Positions 43,930-57,435 of a DNA stretch of 64,000 nt are shown here, in pieces. A program made the position numbers and the translations under genes. Under the pieces are notes generated by a model. The model was given only the letters and a program-made list of their open reading frames with translations. It was not told the DNA's origin and made no database searches. How positions within the stretch are numbered: position 1 is the stretch's first letter; every line of letters begins with the position of its first letter. This DNA is from Apostichopus japonicus (Eukaryota; Echinodermata; Holothuroidea; Aspidochirotida; Stichopodidae). The DNA lies in NCBI RefSeq assembly GCF_037975245.1, contig NC_092580.1, positions 18,393,501 through 18,457,500 on the forward strand, read 5' to 3'.

Positions 43930-46900
43930 ATGGGATGTGGTGCATCCTCCCAAGGTAAAATACATCAAACACATTTGTTCTCTTTCTAGCTGTGTACGTT
44001 GACTTAAGTTAAAACTTGGGAAACTATCATAGTCCTACGACAAAAAAAGGAAAAGGCGTACAGGCTTAATGTTTTTATCACGGGGGTGTTTTCAGTGGCT
44101 AGCCAATAGGTGTACACACCAAATTTTGCGACCTCACAAAAACTTGAAGGTAGACATTTGGCAACAGTAGTTACGTGTAGGATTTATCGTAGACCACATG
44201 TATCGCCTGGATGTTCCACGGATGCACAATTTCACCTCTATAAAGTTGAATTTGTTTTTTTCTGGAGTGGACAGGAATCAGCCTCAACGACCTCAGGATC
44301 ACGTCTCTCCTTTTTTCCCTTCAAATTCCCGGATCCGTTCTTTGTATTGGGTTCACGTCATTTTGTTCGAGTCCATAAACGTCTAAATTACTGGTCAACA
44401 TAGAAACACCAGGCGACCATTGCAGATGCCGATATCTATAACAACGAAAGTTAGGGATGCACATTGTGCATATATCGAAGAAGTCTGTATTTACGTCACA
44501 ATCAAAAGTTGATCACCGTGAAAATCTTGATATGATGATGGTTTACTGTAATTTCGCGATGCTGCTTTGAGCTCAAGTGTTCTATTATAGGTTAGCCGAT
44601 GATGACGGTCCCTCTGGTTCTGCGGTATTATTTAGCTTTACTATGTGATTATACTAATGTGATTATATGGAGTTTTGATTAGAATACGCCATATGTGCAT
44701 AGATTTGTATACTTGTACAGGTCTCGATTTAGCCTGCCACATTCGATAAGCAATTGAAACATGAAAGTGTAAAGAAATACAAAATTGATGCTTCACCCAT
44801 TGACTATACACCAAATTCTAGTTGTTTTCGCTGAAGGCTATGTAAACATAGGCGTACAAAAATGTAGTTTACAATGAATTTCTAACACGGTACCTGCAGT
44901 GTATCATGCAGTATAATGTAGCTTTAAGGGGACACTCCGACATTGGGTGTTCTTGACGAAACACTTTAATTGTTGAAATGTTCTACTCATCTTCATTCCC
45001 CTCTCCCTCTCTCTTTTTCTTCTTCAGCATCAACTGCTGAGCAGCCAGAACCGTAAGTTCATTTTTCATGGTTTAATTAACTCAAATATTTTCCTTTCAA
45101 ATTTTCACCCGCGGGTGTCCATGTTATTTTCGAAGATGCATGCCGTGGTTCGCGAAACTCTTCGAGATGTTTAGAGTACAAATGTTCTTCAATTACAGGA
45201 CAATGGCATGCATTAAAACCCCCTGCGCGGTTTAATTTTATAACTTTTACTATACGTAGGCTATATTTTATTGTTGGTATGATCAGCTTTGACCAGATAT
45301 TAGATTTATACTTGTAAAAGACTAAGGTCCCGAGTCAAAACGCTCGAAGCCGGAGAAAGAAAGAAAGAAAAAACTTCGCGAATGCCCTAAAACATTAAGA
45401 TATAGTTCTTGGATACCCCATAACACCTTAGTTAGGCTACAAACCGAGGAGGCGGGAAGAGGGGGGGGGGGGGAGGGTGAGAAGGATGGGAGAATGGGAG
45501 TAGCTAATGAATCCAGTTTACGCAACTATACGGCTCTACTACTATCAAGTCACGTTTCAAAGCAAGCGTATACTGACAAGTGGCAACTGTTTCGAACCTC
45601 TGACAGCCACACAGGATAGGCCATTCGTATATAGGTTGCTCATATTACTGTCTGTGCGTCATGCTGCCGCATTGCAAACTGTGTCAGGACTGAGTCACAG
45701 TTCATAAAAAACACTGCAGATCCAACTGGGTGTGCCTTTAGGACTAACGGTTCAGAATTTTTATTGCAAATTTACCAAAGATTATTATCCCTGGAGAGAT
45801 ACATCCAGAACTATGCCACATATCTGCTATACTACAATATCTATGGCTTTATTAGATAATCATCCGTGTCAGCTTGCTTCTCGTTCTCTCACTCTCTATC
45901 TCTCTATCATATACCATGTACGGTATTTACATAAGAAATGAAAGAAAAGGCAAACTATGAAATTTAGATTTAAATGCAATTACATCGCGGTCATAAAGTC
46001 TTAAAAATTTACCTCAATTTAGCGGTCTCTAAATTGCATAATTTGTGTCGTTGTAGCCTATGTCTACTCATTTACGTAGAATAATTCAACGAATGACATT
46101 TTGCAGAACATTTGTCCCTGAGAAAATCTATTTTAAAATTGGATGACATTTCACACAGTTTGTCCTTTGGCACATTTGTAGTGTATCGTCTCAAGTTCAG
46201 CCTGCGTGATATATACTTATTGAGGTTGTGCTGTGCCTGAGGATCTGACCTTACAATCTGTTAAACTCAGTAGGTCAGCCGCTTTCACGTTTAAGCGTTC
46301 TTTTGTCAACAACAACAACAACAACAACAACAACAAAAACAACAACAAAAACAATATAAAAACAAAAGAAAAGAAGCGGAAATAGAAATGTAACCTATAG
46401 ACTGATAATAGTGCATTTCAAAAGTATATCGAACTTAAACTTTACTTTTTATGTCAAAGGTCATACTCGTTTTACACTATTTTTGTTTTTACTCTTTTCT
46501 CTCATATTTCATTATCGTTATCAAAGGCAGCCAATTGTTATCAAGAATCATAAAAAGCAAGACAATGTCTCACAGAGTTCATCTGTTCCTTGCCCAACAA
46601 CATCGGCTAATGATACCGTGAAGCCCGGGGAGAAAGCTACCACAGAGAAACAAACATCAAACCCCAAAAAGGCGGCAGTTGAATCAAAGCCTGCAGAAAC
46701 ATCAGAACGAGCAGAAGATCTCTTTGATCTGAGTGAAATGACTAATCTCGTGGAAGAGAATGTCGCGTAAGTCTTATACGTTTAAATATAAAGGCTATAC
46801 CTCATAATTATATATCATGAATATTGCATCATATATTGCAGAAACGTGTTATAAGATCTATATAACCATTTCGTCATTTTTATCTCAATCTTTCGTTATT

Positions 46901-49900
46901 TTGATTCCGTTATATTTCCCGTTGCAAACTAAAGAAAATTTAAAAACCTTTCCGTCTTTTAATTGATTCCAAAAGTTAATTTTAAGCAGGCCTTATTTTA
47001 TGGCAATGTTTTGGACAGAACAAGAGTATATATAGGGAACTGGCTTTGTACAGGGTATTTGCAATACTCAAGGACTCACAAAAAGGAGGAAACTTAGTTC
47101 GTTTTCCTGAGCATGTTCGTTTTCCTGAGCATGTTCGTTTTCCGGAGCATGTTCGTTTTCCAAAGAGTATGATTTCCTTTTCAAACAAAACATATAACTA
47201 GAGCGTTATGCCGATGATTTCATTTGATAGATAATTAAGCTTCTTTTAAAATGTGAAGTTCTTGTTCGTGTTCGGTCTGAAATTAACTTCGCTCCTACTC
47301 CGGCCGCGTGATTTGAATAAGACTATTGCACGACAGAAATGGTATACCCCAGCGGCGTAGCTTATCGAACCGACCCACCCCCCCCCCCCCCTCAAGACTC
47401 TGCCTGGCCCCTTAGAGTTGGTTTTAACATTCTTAAGCCAACGGTTCGCAACTACCAGCAATGTTTGTGCATGAATAATTGAATGAGTGCCGACATGCCT
47501 ATATGCTATGTATAGTATATGTCTAATTTCTCTAACAGCTGACGAAGGAAACTATACCTCACTCATAGTTCGTGAAATTATGACGTGAAAAGTCCAAATT
47601 TCGATGAAACAATGACACGGATACACTATTAATTTCAATTAAAAAAGCCATCAATAAGATTTTGATACTTTAATTAAGATAAAATGTAGATATTTCGCGA
47701 ATAAAACATTTCTATTTATCAAAATGCAACTTCGACAGTTCAATTAAGACAGGGAAAAATACCTAAAAACACGTAGAATGTTTGAGCAAAAGTGGAAAGT
47801 TCAAGAGAAAAAAAAAATTATAGGCTTTATATTTATAGGCTATATATTTATCGGCTATATATTTACAGGCTATATATTTGTAGATTTAACTTATCGATAA
47901 ACGTGATTTGTATTATTTTTTTCTTACACTTCAGTCCAAATCCGAATTACCCGGAACTGACGCAACATAATAATTACTTGGCAAAGTGTCTCACGCCCTC
48001 TATTTACAACAAACTTTGCTCGTTGAAGACTCAGAGTGGATACACTTTGGACGGTTGCATGCAAACGGGTGTAGACAATCCCGGGCATCCTTTCATTATG
48101 ACGGTTGGCTTGGTCGCAGGTGACGAAGAATGCTACGACCTATTTTCAGGTAAGTCGAATTAATAATTGCCTGTCTCCTACCCTATCTTACCCTACCTAC
48201 CGTATCCTGTCCTGTACTACCATCCTCCTCTGGTAATCCAATTCAATAAGGCAAAACAAAGGCTCAATAATGGGTACATAGTTATAATTTAGTCTTAATT
48301 AGCGGTATTAAAAGTGTAGTCTCACTGTTATTCTACGACCAATGGCGAATGTATTATGGTTCTTTTACATCCATAGCATCCTCTTATTTCATAATGCTAT
48401 ACAACGTTTGTATTTTAGCCATAAAACACTGTCAAATTGTACAAACGTCGTGCCACAGTATTTTACGTCAAAACACACACACACACAAAACAATGTACTG
48501 TTGAGTAACTTTGTTAACGGTGCACAGTGTTTAACTCATTTACGCCCTGATTGGTAACAATGCTATAATGATTTTCGTAATACAATACTCTACGCAGCTT
48601 GGCCTAGCATCTGAAGAAATTTAAAACTCTGTGTCTATTTAATACTGGGTAAGAGGGGAGGATCCAAGACTTTATAAAGAATGGATGTTACGTTGGGTTC
48701 GTTGCAGCCCATATAACAGGTGACCCCCCCCCCCCCCCCGATAACAAATGGAATATTCTGAGGCATATTTGTACTATAAATTAGAAATATAATTTGGCTG
48801 AAACGTAAATTAGGAATATAATTTGGCAGAAACGTAAATTTGTTCTAATGACTTAGTTTTTGTGTGAGGTTGAAAGAGGGGTTGAGGGGGGGGGGTGTGT
48901 AACCCCACATTCTTGTATCCGCACCTGAGCAATCAACAATGGGATCAATGGAAGGATCATCCAAACTTACCACAATGATTGTCTTCTGAAAATACTAAAC
49001 TTGTAAGGATTTAAAGCAGCTTACTTGAGTGACTCAGTTTACGTGAACATTGCGAAGTAAAATGTGGACATTTAAAGAACAAATATGGATTAATAAGCAA
49101 GATGAAGTAATTATTTGAGACGTTTGGATGAGTATTTCAGATACCAATAAGAGATCCCTGAGGGTCACATACAACAACAAATCCCCGAATATGATGTCAT
49201 TTGGTTTGAATGACTCTGTTATGAAGCGTTTTGAAATTTATCATTATTGACCCTTACCCGTTTGGATTGTAAAATTTAACTGAAATCATATTTGTGCCCA
49301 AAAACACGTACAAAGTGGAAATCTTTATCAACCTTCGAGCGTGGGCATTTTGTACTTTTAACAGATTATTTTTTGTGTCCAGATTGGTTCTTTCTATACA
49401 CAAGTTGAACATGAATATTTTCAAAACAGTCATATTAATAGAAATTTAAAACTGGCATGAGCGTAAATAATCCTTTATTTATTACCGAGGACCAAACTTT
49501 ACCATACTACTGTCTTCTTTATCTTCAATGTTTTAGATATGTTCGATCCGGTAATCAGTGCACGTCATAGTGGTTACCCACCTCATGCAAAGCATAAGAC
49601 AAATTTGAATCACAAAGAACTGAAGGGAGGTGACGAATTGGATCCAAAGTACGTGCTTTCTTGCCGAGTACGGACTGGAAGATGTCTCAGAGGATATGGA
49701 CTGCCTCCCCACTGTTCCAGAGCAGAGAGGAGGGATGTTGAGCAAATACTATGTGAAGCTCTCGCAACTCTAGATGGACCTCTGCAAGGCAAATATTATC
49801 CTCTCAAAGGTAAGGTTATTTTTGATATTTGATACGATACTGTTGATTTAGATGGATATATTGTAAGATGAAACCGGCCAAGCAACTTTTGAAGGCAATG

Positions 49901-52900
49901 AAAGCAAAACAACGATAAAGTAGTTTAATGAATCTTCTCAAGCTACCCATGTTGGCATCACAAGGTCAATAGTGTTACTTTTTGTTTCCTTTTAGGCGCA
50001 TATAAACTCGTTTGGTAACGTTAAAGTCAGTGACAAAACAAAAATCTTGATATTTCTGGTGATATTGACATGAAGTATATGTCATTTCTTTCTCTTTGCA
50101 GGAATGACGTCAGAAGAACAAGACCGTATGATTGATGACCACTTCCTCTTTGATAAACCAGTTTCTCCTCTCCTCTTGTCGGCTCGCATGGCACGCGATT
50201 GGCCAGATGCTCGTGGAATCTTTCACAACAAGGATAAAAACTTCCTGGTTTGGATTAACGAAGAAGATCACAGCAGAGTTATCTCGATGGAACTCGGCGG
50301 GAACATGACGAGAGTGTTTGGGAGGTTCTGTGATGGTCTCAATAAAGTGGAGGCTGCATTGAAAGCAAAAGGACACAGTTTTATGTGGAATGAGCACCTT
50401 GGGTACGTCTTAACCTGTCCATCTAATCTCGGTACCGGTGTCCGCGCTGGTGTCCACGTCAAGATCCCCAAGTTTAGTGAGCACCCCAAATTCGCAGACA
50501 CTTTAGCTAAACTCCGGCTGCAAAAGCGAGGTACGGGAGGAGTAGATACAGCTTCTACCGATGGCACATTTGATATCTCCAATCTTGATCGCCTGGGTAC
50601 TTCTGAGGTCGAGCAAGTACAAGGTGTCGTGAACGGGGTCGCTCTGCTGGTAAAGATAGAGAAGGCTTTAGAGAAGGGCAAAGATATTACCAGTTTACTT
50701 CCAAAAGACGATGCGGTGATTGTTGCTAAAGGTATGCCGGATCTTTCAAAACACAATAACCACATGGCACATTGCCTTACACCACAAATCTGGAACAATC
50801 TTCAAAAACTTAAAACTCCAAACGGTGTCACCTTGGTGGATTGTATACGAACGGGTGTGCTGAACCCAGGACATCCTCATATCATGACAGTTGGTATGGT
50901 GGCAGGTGATGAGGAATCATATGACGTGTTTGCAGAGCTATTTGATCCCGTCATTGATGCTCGCCATGGAGGTTACTCTAAAGAACAGAAACACCTGACT
51001 TGTTTAGACCCATCGAAGTTGAAAGGTGACACGTTCGACTCCAAGTACGTTTTATCGTGCAGAGTTAGAACCGGCCGGAGTATACGCGGTTACTCTCTAC
51101 CCCCACACTGCACGAAAGAAGAGAGAGCTGCTGTCGAAGCCATCACGACTGAAGCGTTAATGGAACTAACTGGAGACTTTGCCGGAACGTACTATCCACT
51201 AGAGGGCATGACCGAAGAAGTTCAAGAAAAACTCATCGAAGACCACTTTCTCTTTGATAAACCAGTTTCACCATTGCTCACTGCATCCAGGATGCATCGC
51301 GACTGGCCACATGCTCGTGGAATTTGGCACAACGCCAACAAAAACTTTCTGGTTTGGGTCAATGAAGAAGATCACATGAGAGTCATTTCAATGGAAACTG
51401 GTGGTAACATGCGACGGGTATTTGAAAGATTCTGTAATGGCCTCAAGAAAGTGGAAGACCTAATTAAAAAGAAAGGAAAAGAATTCATGTGGAATGAGCA
51501 TCTTGGATATGTATTGACATGTCCTTCAAATCTAGGTACTGGATTACGAGGTGGAGTTCATCTTAAAGTACCACTGCTTAGCCAAGAACAGTGTTTCGAA
51601 CGTCTCCTGAAGGTCCTGAGACTTCAAAAACGAGGCACTGGTGGAGTAGATACTGCATCTACGGATGGAACTTTCGACATTTCCAACGCTGATCGACTAG
51701 GTACCTCTGAGCTTAACCAAGTACAGTGCGTTGTTTCCGGTGTCAACTTGATGATTCAAATGGAGAAATTACTTGAGCAGGGAAAATCAATCGATAATCT
51801 TCTACCCAAAGAATGTAATATTTTTAAACCAGCCGAGACCAAGATGGACAACTTCCCCGATTTAACGCAACATAACAATTACTTGTCCCAGTGCTTAACG
51901 AAGGAAATATATGACAAACTATGCGGACTGACAACGAAAGCTGGGGTAACACTTGACACATGTATGCAAACTGGTGTGGATAACCCCGGGCATCCATTCA
52001 TCTTTACTGTCGGCCTCGTGGCAGGTGACGAGGAATGTTACGACCTCTTTGGTGATCTCTTCGAGCCTGTCATCAGTGCTAGGCATGACAATTATCCACG
52101 TGACGGAAAGCATCCAACGGACCTGAACCCGGAGAAGCTTCGTGGAGGTGATAATTTAGATCCAGAATTTGTACTGTCTTGTCGTGTTCGCACAGGGAGG
52201 AGTATCCGTGGTCTACGCCTTCCGCCGAGTTGTTCCAGGGAGGAACGTGCTGCCGTTGAGTCGACCGTCTGCGACGCTCTGTCTACCCTTGACGGTGATC
52301 TGAAAGGAACCTACTATCCTCTGACTGGCATGAGTGAGGAAACGCAAGACAAACTCATTGCTGATCATTTTCTATTCGACAAGCCTGTTTCTCCCCTTTT
52401 GACTTCTTCAAACATGGCCAGAGACTGGCCACAGGCACGCGGTATTTGGCACAACGAACAGAAGAATTTCCTCGTCTGGGTGAATGAAGAAGATCACACA
52501 AGAGTCATTTCAATGGAAAAGGGGGGAAATATGCGTCGTGTTTTCAGCCGCTTCTGCGAAGGATTACAGAAAGTTGAAAACAGCATCAAGAGCAAAGGTC
52601 ATTCCTTTATGTGGAATGAACATCTAGGCTATATCCTGACGTGCCCATCTAATCTCGGGACAGGATTACGAGGAGGAGTGCACCTAAAGATACCCTTACT
52701 GTGCAAGCATGAGAAGTTTGATGCACTACTGAAAGAGATGCGCCTTCAAAAGAGAGGTACGGGTGGAGTGGATACTGAGGCGACCGACGGAACATTCGAC
52801 ATTTCAAATATCGATCGCTTAGGAACTTCTGAAGTTCAGCAAGTACAATGTGTAATCGATGGCGTAGAGCTCTTCATAAAGATGGAAAAGGCACTGCGGG

Positions 52901-53043
52901 CCGGCGAGAATATTGACCATCTCATGCCTATGTCACTTGTTGATCGACCGACTGCCCCGGAACCAGACAAGATAGAGACAATTGAAACTTCGGCCAGTGA
53001 AGATCCCGACTTTGGAGAACCACTTACGGCTCCCACAGAATGA
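43930..53043 (+). CDS. Flagellar creatine kinase, three fused kinase domains (6 exons)
   Basis: Reversibly transfers phosphate between ATP and creatine. Sea urchin sperm use a triplicated, myristoylated creatine kinase of this type at the distal end of a phosphocreatine shuttle in the flagellum. Coding exons with GT-AG borders: 43930-43954, 45028-45052, 46527-46766, 47935-48149, 49537-49809, 50102-53043. They sum to 3720 nt, an uninterrupted 1239-aa protein. It starts MGCGASS, a strong N-myristoylation site with a neighbouring Cys. A Lys/Ser/Glu-rich linker runs to about residue 97. Kinase domains span about 98-470, 471-845 and 846-1200, followed by an acidic tail. Each domain keeps CPSNLGTG, with active-site Cys365, Cys733 and Cys1107, and each keeps NEED and CRVRTGR. 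Domain 1 is split by two introns; domains 2 and 3 have none. The ATG was chosen for the myristoylation motif and the phase-matched donor. Family certainty is very high. The exact ends of the two 25-nt coding exons are slightly less certain. Confidence 0.95.
46309..46365. repeat. (CAA)n microsatellite in creatine kinase intron 2
   Basis: Runs of CAACAACAA with later AAAAAC variants, about 160-220 bp before the exon 3 acceptor. Confidence 0.9.
47097..47161. repeat. 18-bp minisatellite in creatine kinase intron 3
   Basis: GTTCGTTTTCCTGAGCAT occurs three times plus a partial fourth copy, with one substitution (CCGG for CCTG). Confidence 0.9.
47819..47883. repeat. 17-18 bp tandem repeat just before creatine kinase exon 4
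   Basis: Four copies of TATAGGCTATATATTTA-type units end about 50 bp upstream of the exon 4 acceptor (47934). Confidence 0.85.
48778..48838. repeat. Short tandem duplication in creatine kinase intron 4
   Basis: Two copies of a 29-30 bp unit containing AATATAATTTGGC and GAAACGTAAATT. Confidence 0.8.
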
Positions 53044-54104
53044 TAAATGCTTGGATACTACTTAATTCATTTAACTAATTTAAAGTTACTTTCAAAATAT
53101 CATTGATTAGTGTGTAAGAAACAAAATTTTGATGTAGCACTTTAAAAAGCTTATTTTATCGAACATATATGTACTTTTGTTAATTATGAAAGAAGAGATT
53201 ACACGCAATTATTGAAATGTTAATGTCATATTGAATTGAATAATAACGGTCAATTCATATAGTACAACCCGTTCGATTGTTTTTCGCTTACATTTAATTC
53301 AATGGCCGAATACAATTGGTAAGCTTCCATATCTTAAAAATGGCCACACATTCTTGGTCTTGTGGCAAACTTCTCGGTGCACGTCCAGTTGTCTTATATG
53401 ATAAGTGCAACTGATAAGTTTATGCAGTTCCAATAAGAAATTTACGAGCTCCGTTCCTTAATGTAACCTTTTTGTCATGAAAACCCTCTCAACCTATGAA
53501 AATATAGCATTACAGCCCCGTCCCTCCACTCCATTTTCAAAGGTCCACCTTTGCCTTGAGACGTAGACTGCATGGTCTTCGATCGTGGTGCTGGGTTCGG
53601 TTAATGTGACAGCTACACAAACTAAATGGATATGGGTGAAATTACAGCACCACTTTGCATTTAAGTACAATTAATTAAAAAAAAAAAGAATTCAACAAAG
53701 AATATAGGATAATCATATTTCGTAAAAACCAGTCGGAATCAAGAAAACGAATCAAACAGTTTTGAGACTCAGACAGAGGTAATTTGCCTCGTTAAGTTTT
53801 GCTACTCCGATGTCAGGAAGTAGAGAGACCAAAGACTACAGAACGAAAACTACGAGAGTAGTTTGTAAAAGTTCTTAAATTAAGATTTTGACCAATTTGT
53901 GAATGTTAACACTAATTCAGACCATCAAAAATCTAATTCCGCTGCTGCAATTATTATGCAGCTTTAACATCAGGTTAAGTTTAAAACTAAAATATAAAAT
54001 AATTTCAAATCCATATCTGAGCTATATATGAATCCTCAACCAGAATGATCCGTTCTCACTGCCACAGTCACAGCCTGTTATCTTCGTAGGAATGGTTCAG
54101 GTGT
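53044..54104 (+). other. 3' flank of flagellar creatine kinase
   Basis: AT-rich sequence that probably includes the 3' UTR. No clear AATAAA close to the stop. An ATTAAA followed by an A-run occurs near 53675. No other gene recognised. Confidence 0.4.
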
Positions 54105-54650
54105 TGTTGATATGTCTATTTTGTATGAAAGAGCACATAAATACAAAAAGAACAGTGAAGAAACTACCATGATAGCATGCTCTGTTAAGGATATATGACA
54201 CTTTGAAGATATCAAAATTTCTTTGGAAACGACTGGTGTAGAAAGACTTACTGTGAGGGTGTGACGTCACGTCCTCACGTCCTTAACATTTGTGAATATA
54301 TTTCTTTAAAAATTATTTACATTTTTTAACACAGTTGAAAATAATATAATCATAAAATCCTTCAGATGTTTAATCTCAAATACTTCCTTTGACAAATATG
54401 AGATCACCTGATCACCATCTTTTGGTTGAAGGTCATGAAATCTCACAAAATATTTAGAGAAAAAAACTTTTCAGGAATGTGAGGATGTGACATCACAGCT
54501 AGTCAGATATCAGCAGTTTCTACACAATCTGATAACACTTTACACTTGAATATCTCTTTAACCGAAAAAATATATTTGAACAGTTTTTTCACCATTGTGT
54601 TTCTTTTATTGTCCTCTTTCATATAACATAAACATGTATGACAAATGAAC
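54105..54650. mobile_element. Putative foldback or palindromic element
   Basis: The left side has GTATGAAAGAGCACATAAA and GTGACGTCACGTCCTCACGT. The right side has their approximate complements (CCTCTTTCATATAAC, and GTGAGGATGTGACATCAC at about 54479). The paired words occur in mirror order over about 540 bp. Mismatches and gaps are frequent and the ends are approximate. Confidence 0.5.
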
Positions 54651-55669
54651 CAATCCTTTAAATTCAAATTCAAATGTCCAACTGGTACATTTGTCTTCTG
54701 AAAATTGCTAAGTTGGGGTTAATCATTATCGGCCAACGTGAGTAAGAACGGACCCACGAATACCGTTCAATTTTTTTATTAAGGCTGAAATAGAATGATT
54801 CTTTAACGTCATGTTTCCGTCCTACTCTCAAGGCAACCAGAGCAAAAACAAATGCAATTGTTCGACCCGCAGCCATTCGGTTCGACTCTTAAAACTATTG
54901 TTTTGTAACTAGTAACATAATTCAATGATTGGAACACCCCATCACGCTGAACCCACCCGACATTTGCCTGCAGTTGTATCGACATGGCTCATTAACATCA
55001 CGTAATACAATCACGAATCTTCTGCACGGATGATAAACTGCGAATCGTCTATCAGTATAAAACTATGCTTTTCCTGCTGAAACATGAAATTCTACGTCTT
55101 TATCTACTTTTAAATAGATGCAATTGACTGATTTTAAGCAAGACTGAACTTTCAAACGTTCATGCAGTTCTTCACAATGTTGTCGATATTGTATCTACCT
55201 CATCTAGATAATAATAAAAAAGAAGACTTAAGAAATACAGGCTTCAATCGACTAATTAACTGGAAGCCACTCACAAAAAACGAACATAGGCATTTAATCA
55301 TTAAAACGTCCTTAGTATAAATGGACGACACAGGAATTCCGTATCTATATGTTTCATTTATATTTATATTATTTCGTTTTAGGGTTGGTCGATAAATTAT
55401 TCGTTTGTACGCATGTGCGATCTTTGGCAACGAAAGTTATGATCAAGAAGGGAAACTATCGACGTTTGCATTTACTCCGTTACTTAAAGTGGCCATGACA
55501 CGAAAATTTCAAAGTCCTATATTTTTGGGATCCATCAAAGAATGTTCTCTAGAACATGTATCAACCAATCTGCCAGTTTAAAACTTGATTTTTCAAGTCG
55601 AAAATTGAGAATGAATTTACCTTTTTCGGCGTTTGAAACTTTGTTTACTCGAAAATTTTCCGATTCGCA

Positions 55670-55687
55670 TGACGTCATGTGACGTCA
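55670..55687 (+). promoter_or_regulatory. Two TGACGTCA (CRE) sites one helical turn apart
   Basis: Perfect palindromic CREs at 55670-55677 and 55680-55687, 145 bp upstream of the ATG of the decayed P2X7-like gene, consistent with an old promoter. Seen directly; function is inferred. Confidence 0.4.
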
Positions 55688-56648
55688 CGTTTTGAACACA
55701 TTTGTTGTCGCTGCTTTACGATCCTCCGAACATACCATTCACGTACACAGTAGACAAGTACACATACCACTAGTAGTTACTAAACAAAACACCGATCACA
55801 AGTGCGATATCAAATCAAAATTTCCTGTGAAATGGCGGATCCAGAACCAATTGCGGCAACCGAAGTTCAAAGTGATAATGGTTCTTCACTAGGCAGTGAA
55901 ATTGGGCTATAATTAGAGTGCCCTTTCTCATATTCGAAGCAGAGAGTGAAGGCGATGATCATTCCAATATTGAACCGAACGTTGAGGGTGGAGCGGAGGT
56001 GTTAGAACCGTATCAGTTCGAGCCTGTTAAACGAGACGAAATTGAAGCTCCACAACAAATCGAAGAAGAAATCCGTTCGAAACCATTGCAAGGAACATAC
56101 AAAGTGGTAAGAATTTATTAACGAAGCATCTAAAAACAAAATCCAGTCCATTTTGTGCATGTGTTGTTGGAATTCGCGGAACACCCTAAACCGTATTGTG
56201 CGTTGTGTTACGGTAACTTACAACCCATATGTAGAGTGTGTAGTACTAGTAGGGTTGGTTGCATACTGAAAGTTTGGCTCGGGGATGTAAGTTGCATTAT
56301 GCAGCCATGCTAGGTAGGCATATGTGTTATTTCATACTCATTATTACTTGGCTAGTACTTTGGCCTGGAGTTTTGCAAATCAATTTTCTGAAACAAAAGA
56401 ATGTTTCATGATACACGGAAGGTGTAAAATCACAACAAATGTAATCATAACTGTACATTGTATGCCTGCTTGTTATTGTGGACATCATGGCCAACATTAA
56501 TACATTTTGAACTTTCATAAATTTTTTCCCAGGCAGTACAGATACATAGCCTACGGTCAACAGGTTCAATGATACTTGGGGTTCCTAGCAAGACACGTCA
56601 GAGTTGTGCTACCATCATGTGCAGTCCAAAGGATCAGAAGTGATTTTC

Positions 56649-56656
56649 CAGCCAAT
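56649..56656 (+). repeat. hAT target-site duplication, left copy
   Basis: CAGCCAAT directly abuts the left terminus of the 6.4-kb hAT element and lies in the codons for Pro-Ala-Asn of the interrupted P2X7-like exon. Confidence 0.92.
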
Positions 56657-57435
56657 CAGTGGCGGAGATTTCTTGTCAGAGGTGGGGGGGTTGCAGGCCG
56701 GCCCACTATCTAAGCGGAGCGCCACCATCGGTTGGCGCGTAGCGTACAAAATTTTTTTTGGTAAAAAGTGCCTCTCAGATTGCCGGAAACGGCACTTCTG
56801 AGGCCTTGCAAGTTGCATCTAAACATTCTTTATTTTATAATCTCACGTTTTAGAAATTTACACTTCCCAAAAAATTTGGTAAATTAGAAGAAGAAAAAAT
56901 GGTAACATCACTTTGAAGGGGAAATATAGGACAGTATATTTTTTAAGCTCCTATTTAGTTACCGTATTTATTATTTTAACACAGTACTCAGCTACCTCCA
57001 GAAAAACAACCATTGTTTTGAAAAAACAAACATACAAAAACATACGACACGTAGGCGGGATAATGTCGCTGTGTCGGGTGAGACTGCAATTTGTCTCACA
57101 AAAAAGTATAAAATATAACAAAGAATATGATAAACCTGTACTTCTAGGCTTGTAGGCACTCCCCCCCCCCCCCCCCACCACCATCCATGAAAAAGAAAAT
57201 GTTTCTTATATACACTCATGTCGGGGATGTCTAGATATACAGTTGACAAGTTAGAAAAAAAAAAATTTGATCGTGCGAAAAGCGCGGTAGCCCAGATGAG
57301 CTGCGCTTACGGTGGTGTTACACGGAAATATTCGGGCATCATGATGCTAAATAAAGAAAATCATGGAATTGTCGGGCAAAAATTTGAAAAAAATTCGGGC
57401 AAGTACTGCATATTTATATATATATATATTTATCG

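Noticed and set aside
46411..46526. Upstream extension of creatine kinase exon 3 to an ATG at 46411
   Set aside because: This would add a hydrophobic segment. The phase-compatible acceptor at 46526 joins smoothly to exons 1 and 2 with the expected myristoylated start.
47352..47372. hAT terminus-like CAGCGGCGTAGC
   Set aside because: No inverted partner or 8-bp duplication was found nearby.
50268..50798. 176-aa minus-strand ORF
   Set aside because: Antisense to the creatine kinase long exon, whose sense frame is conserved throughout.
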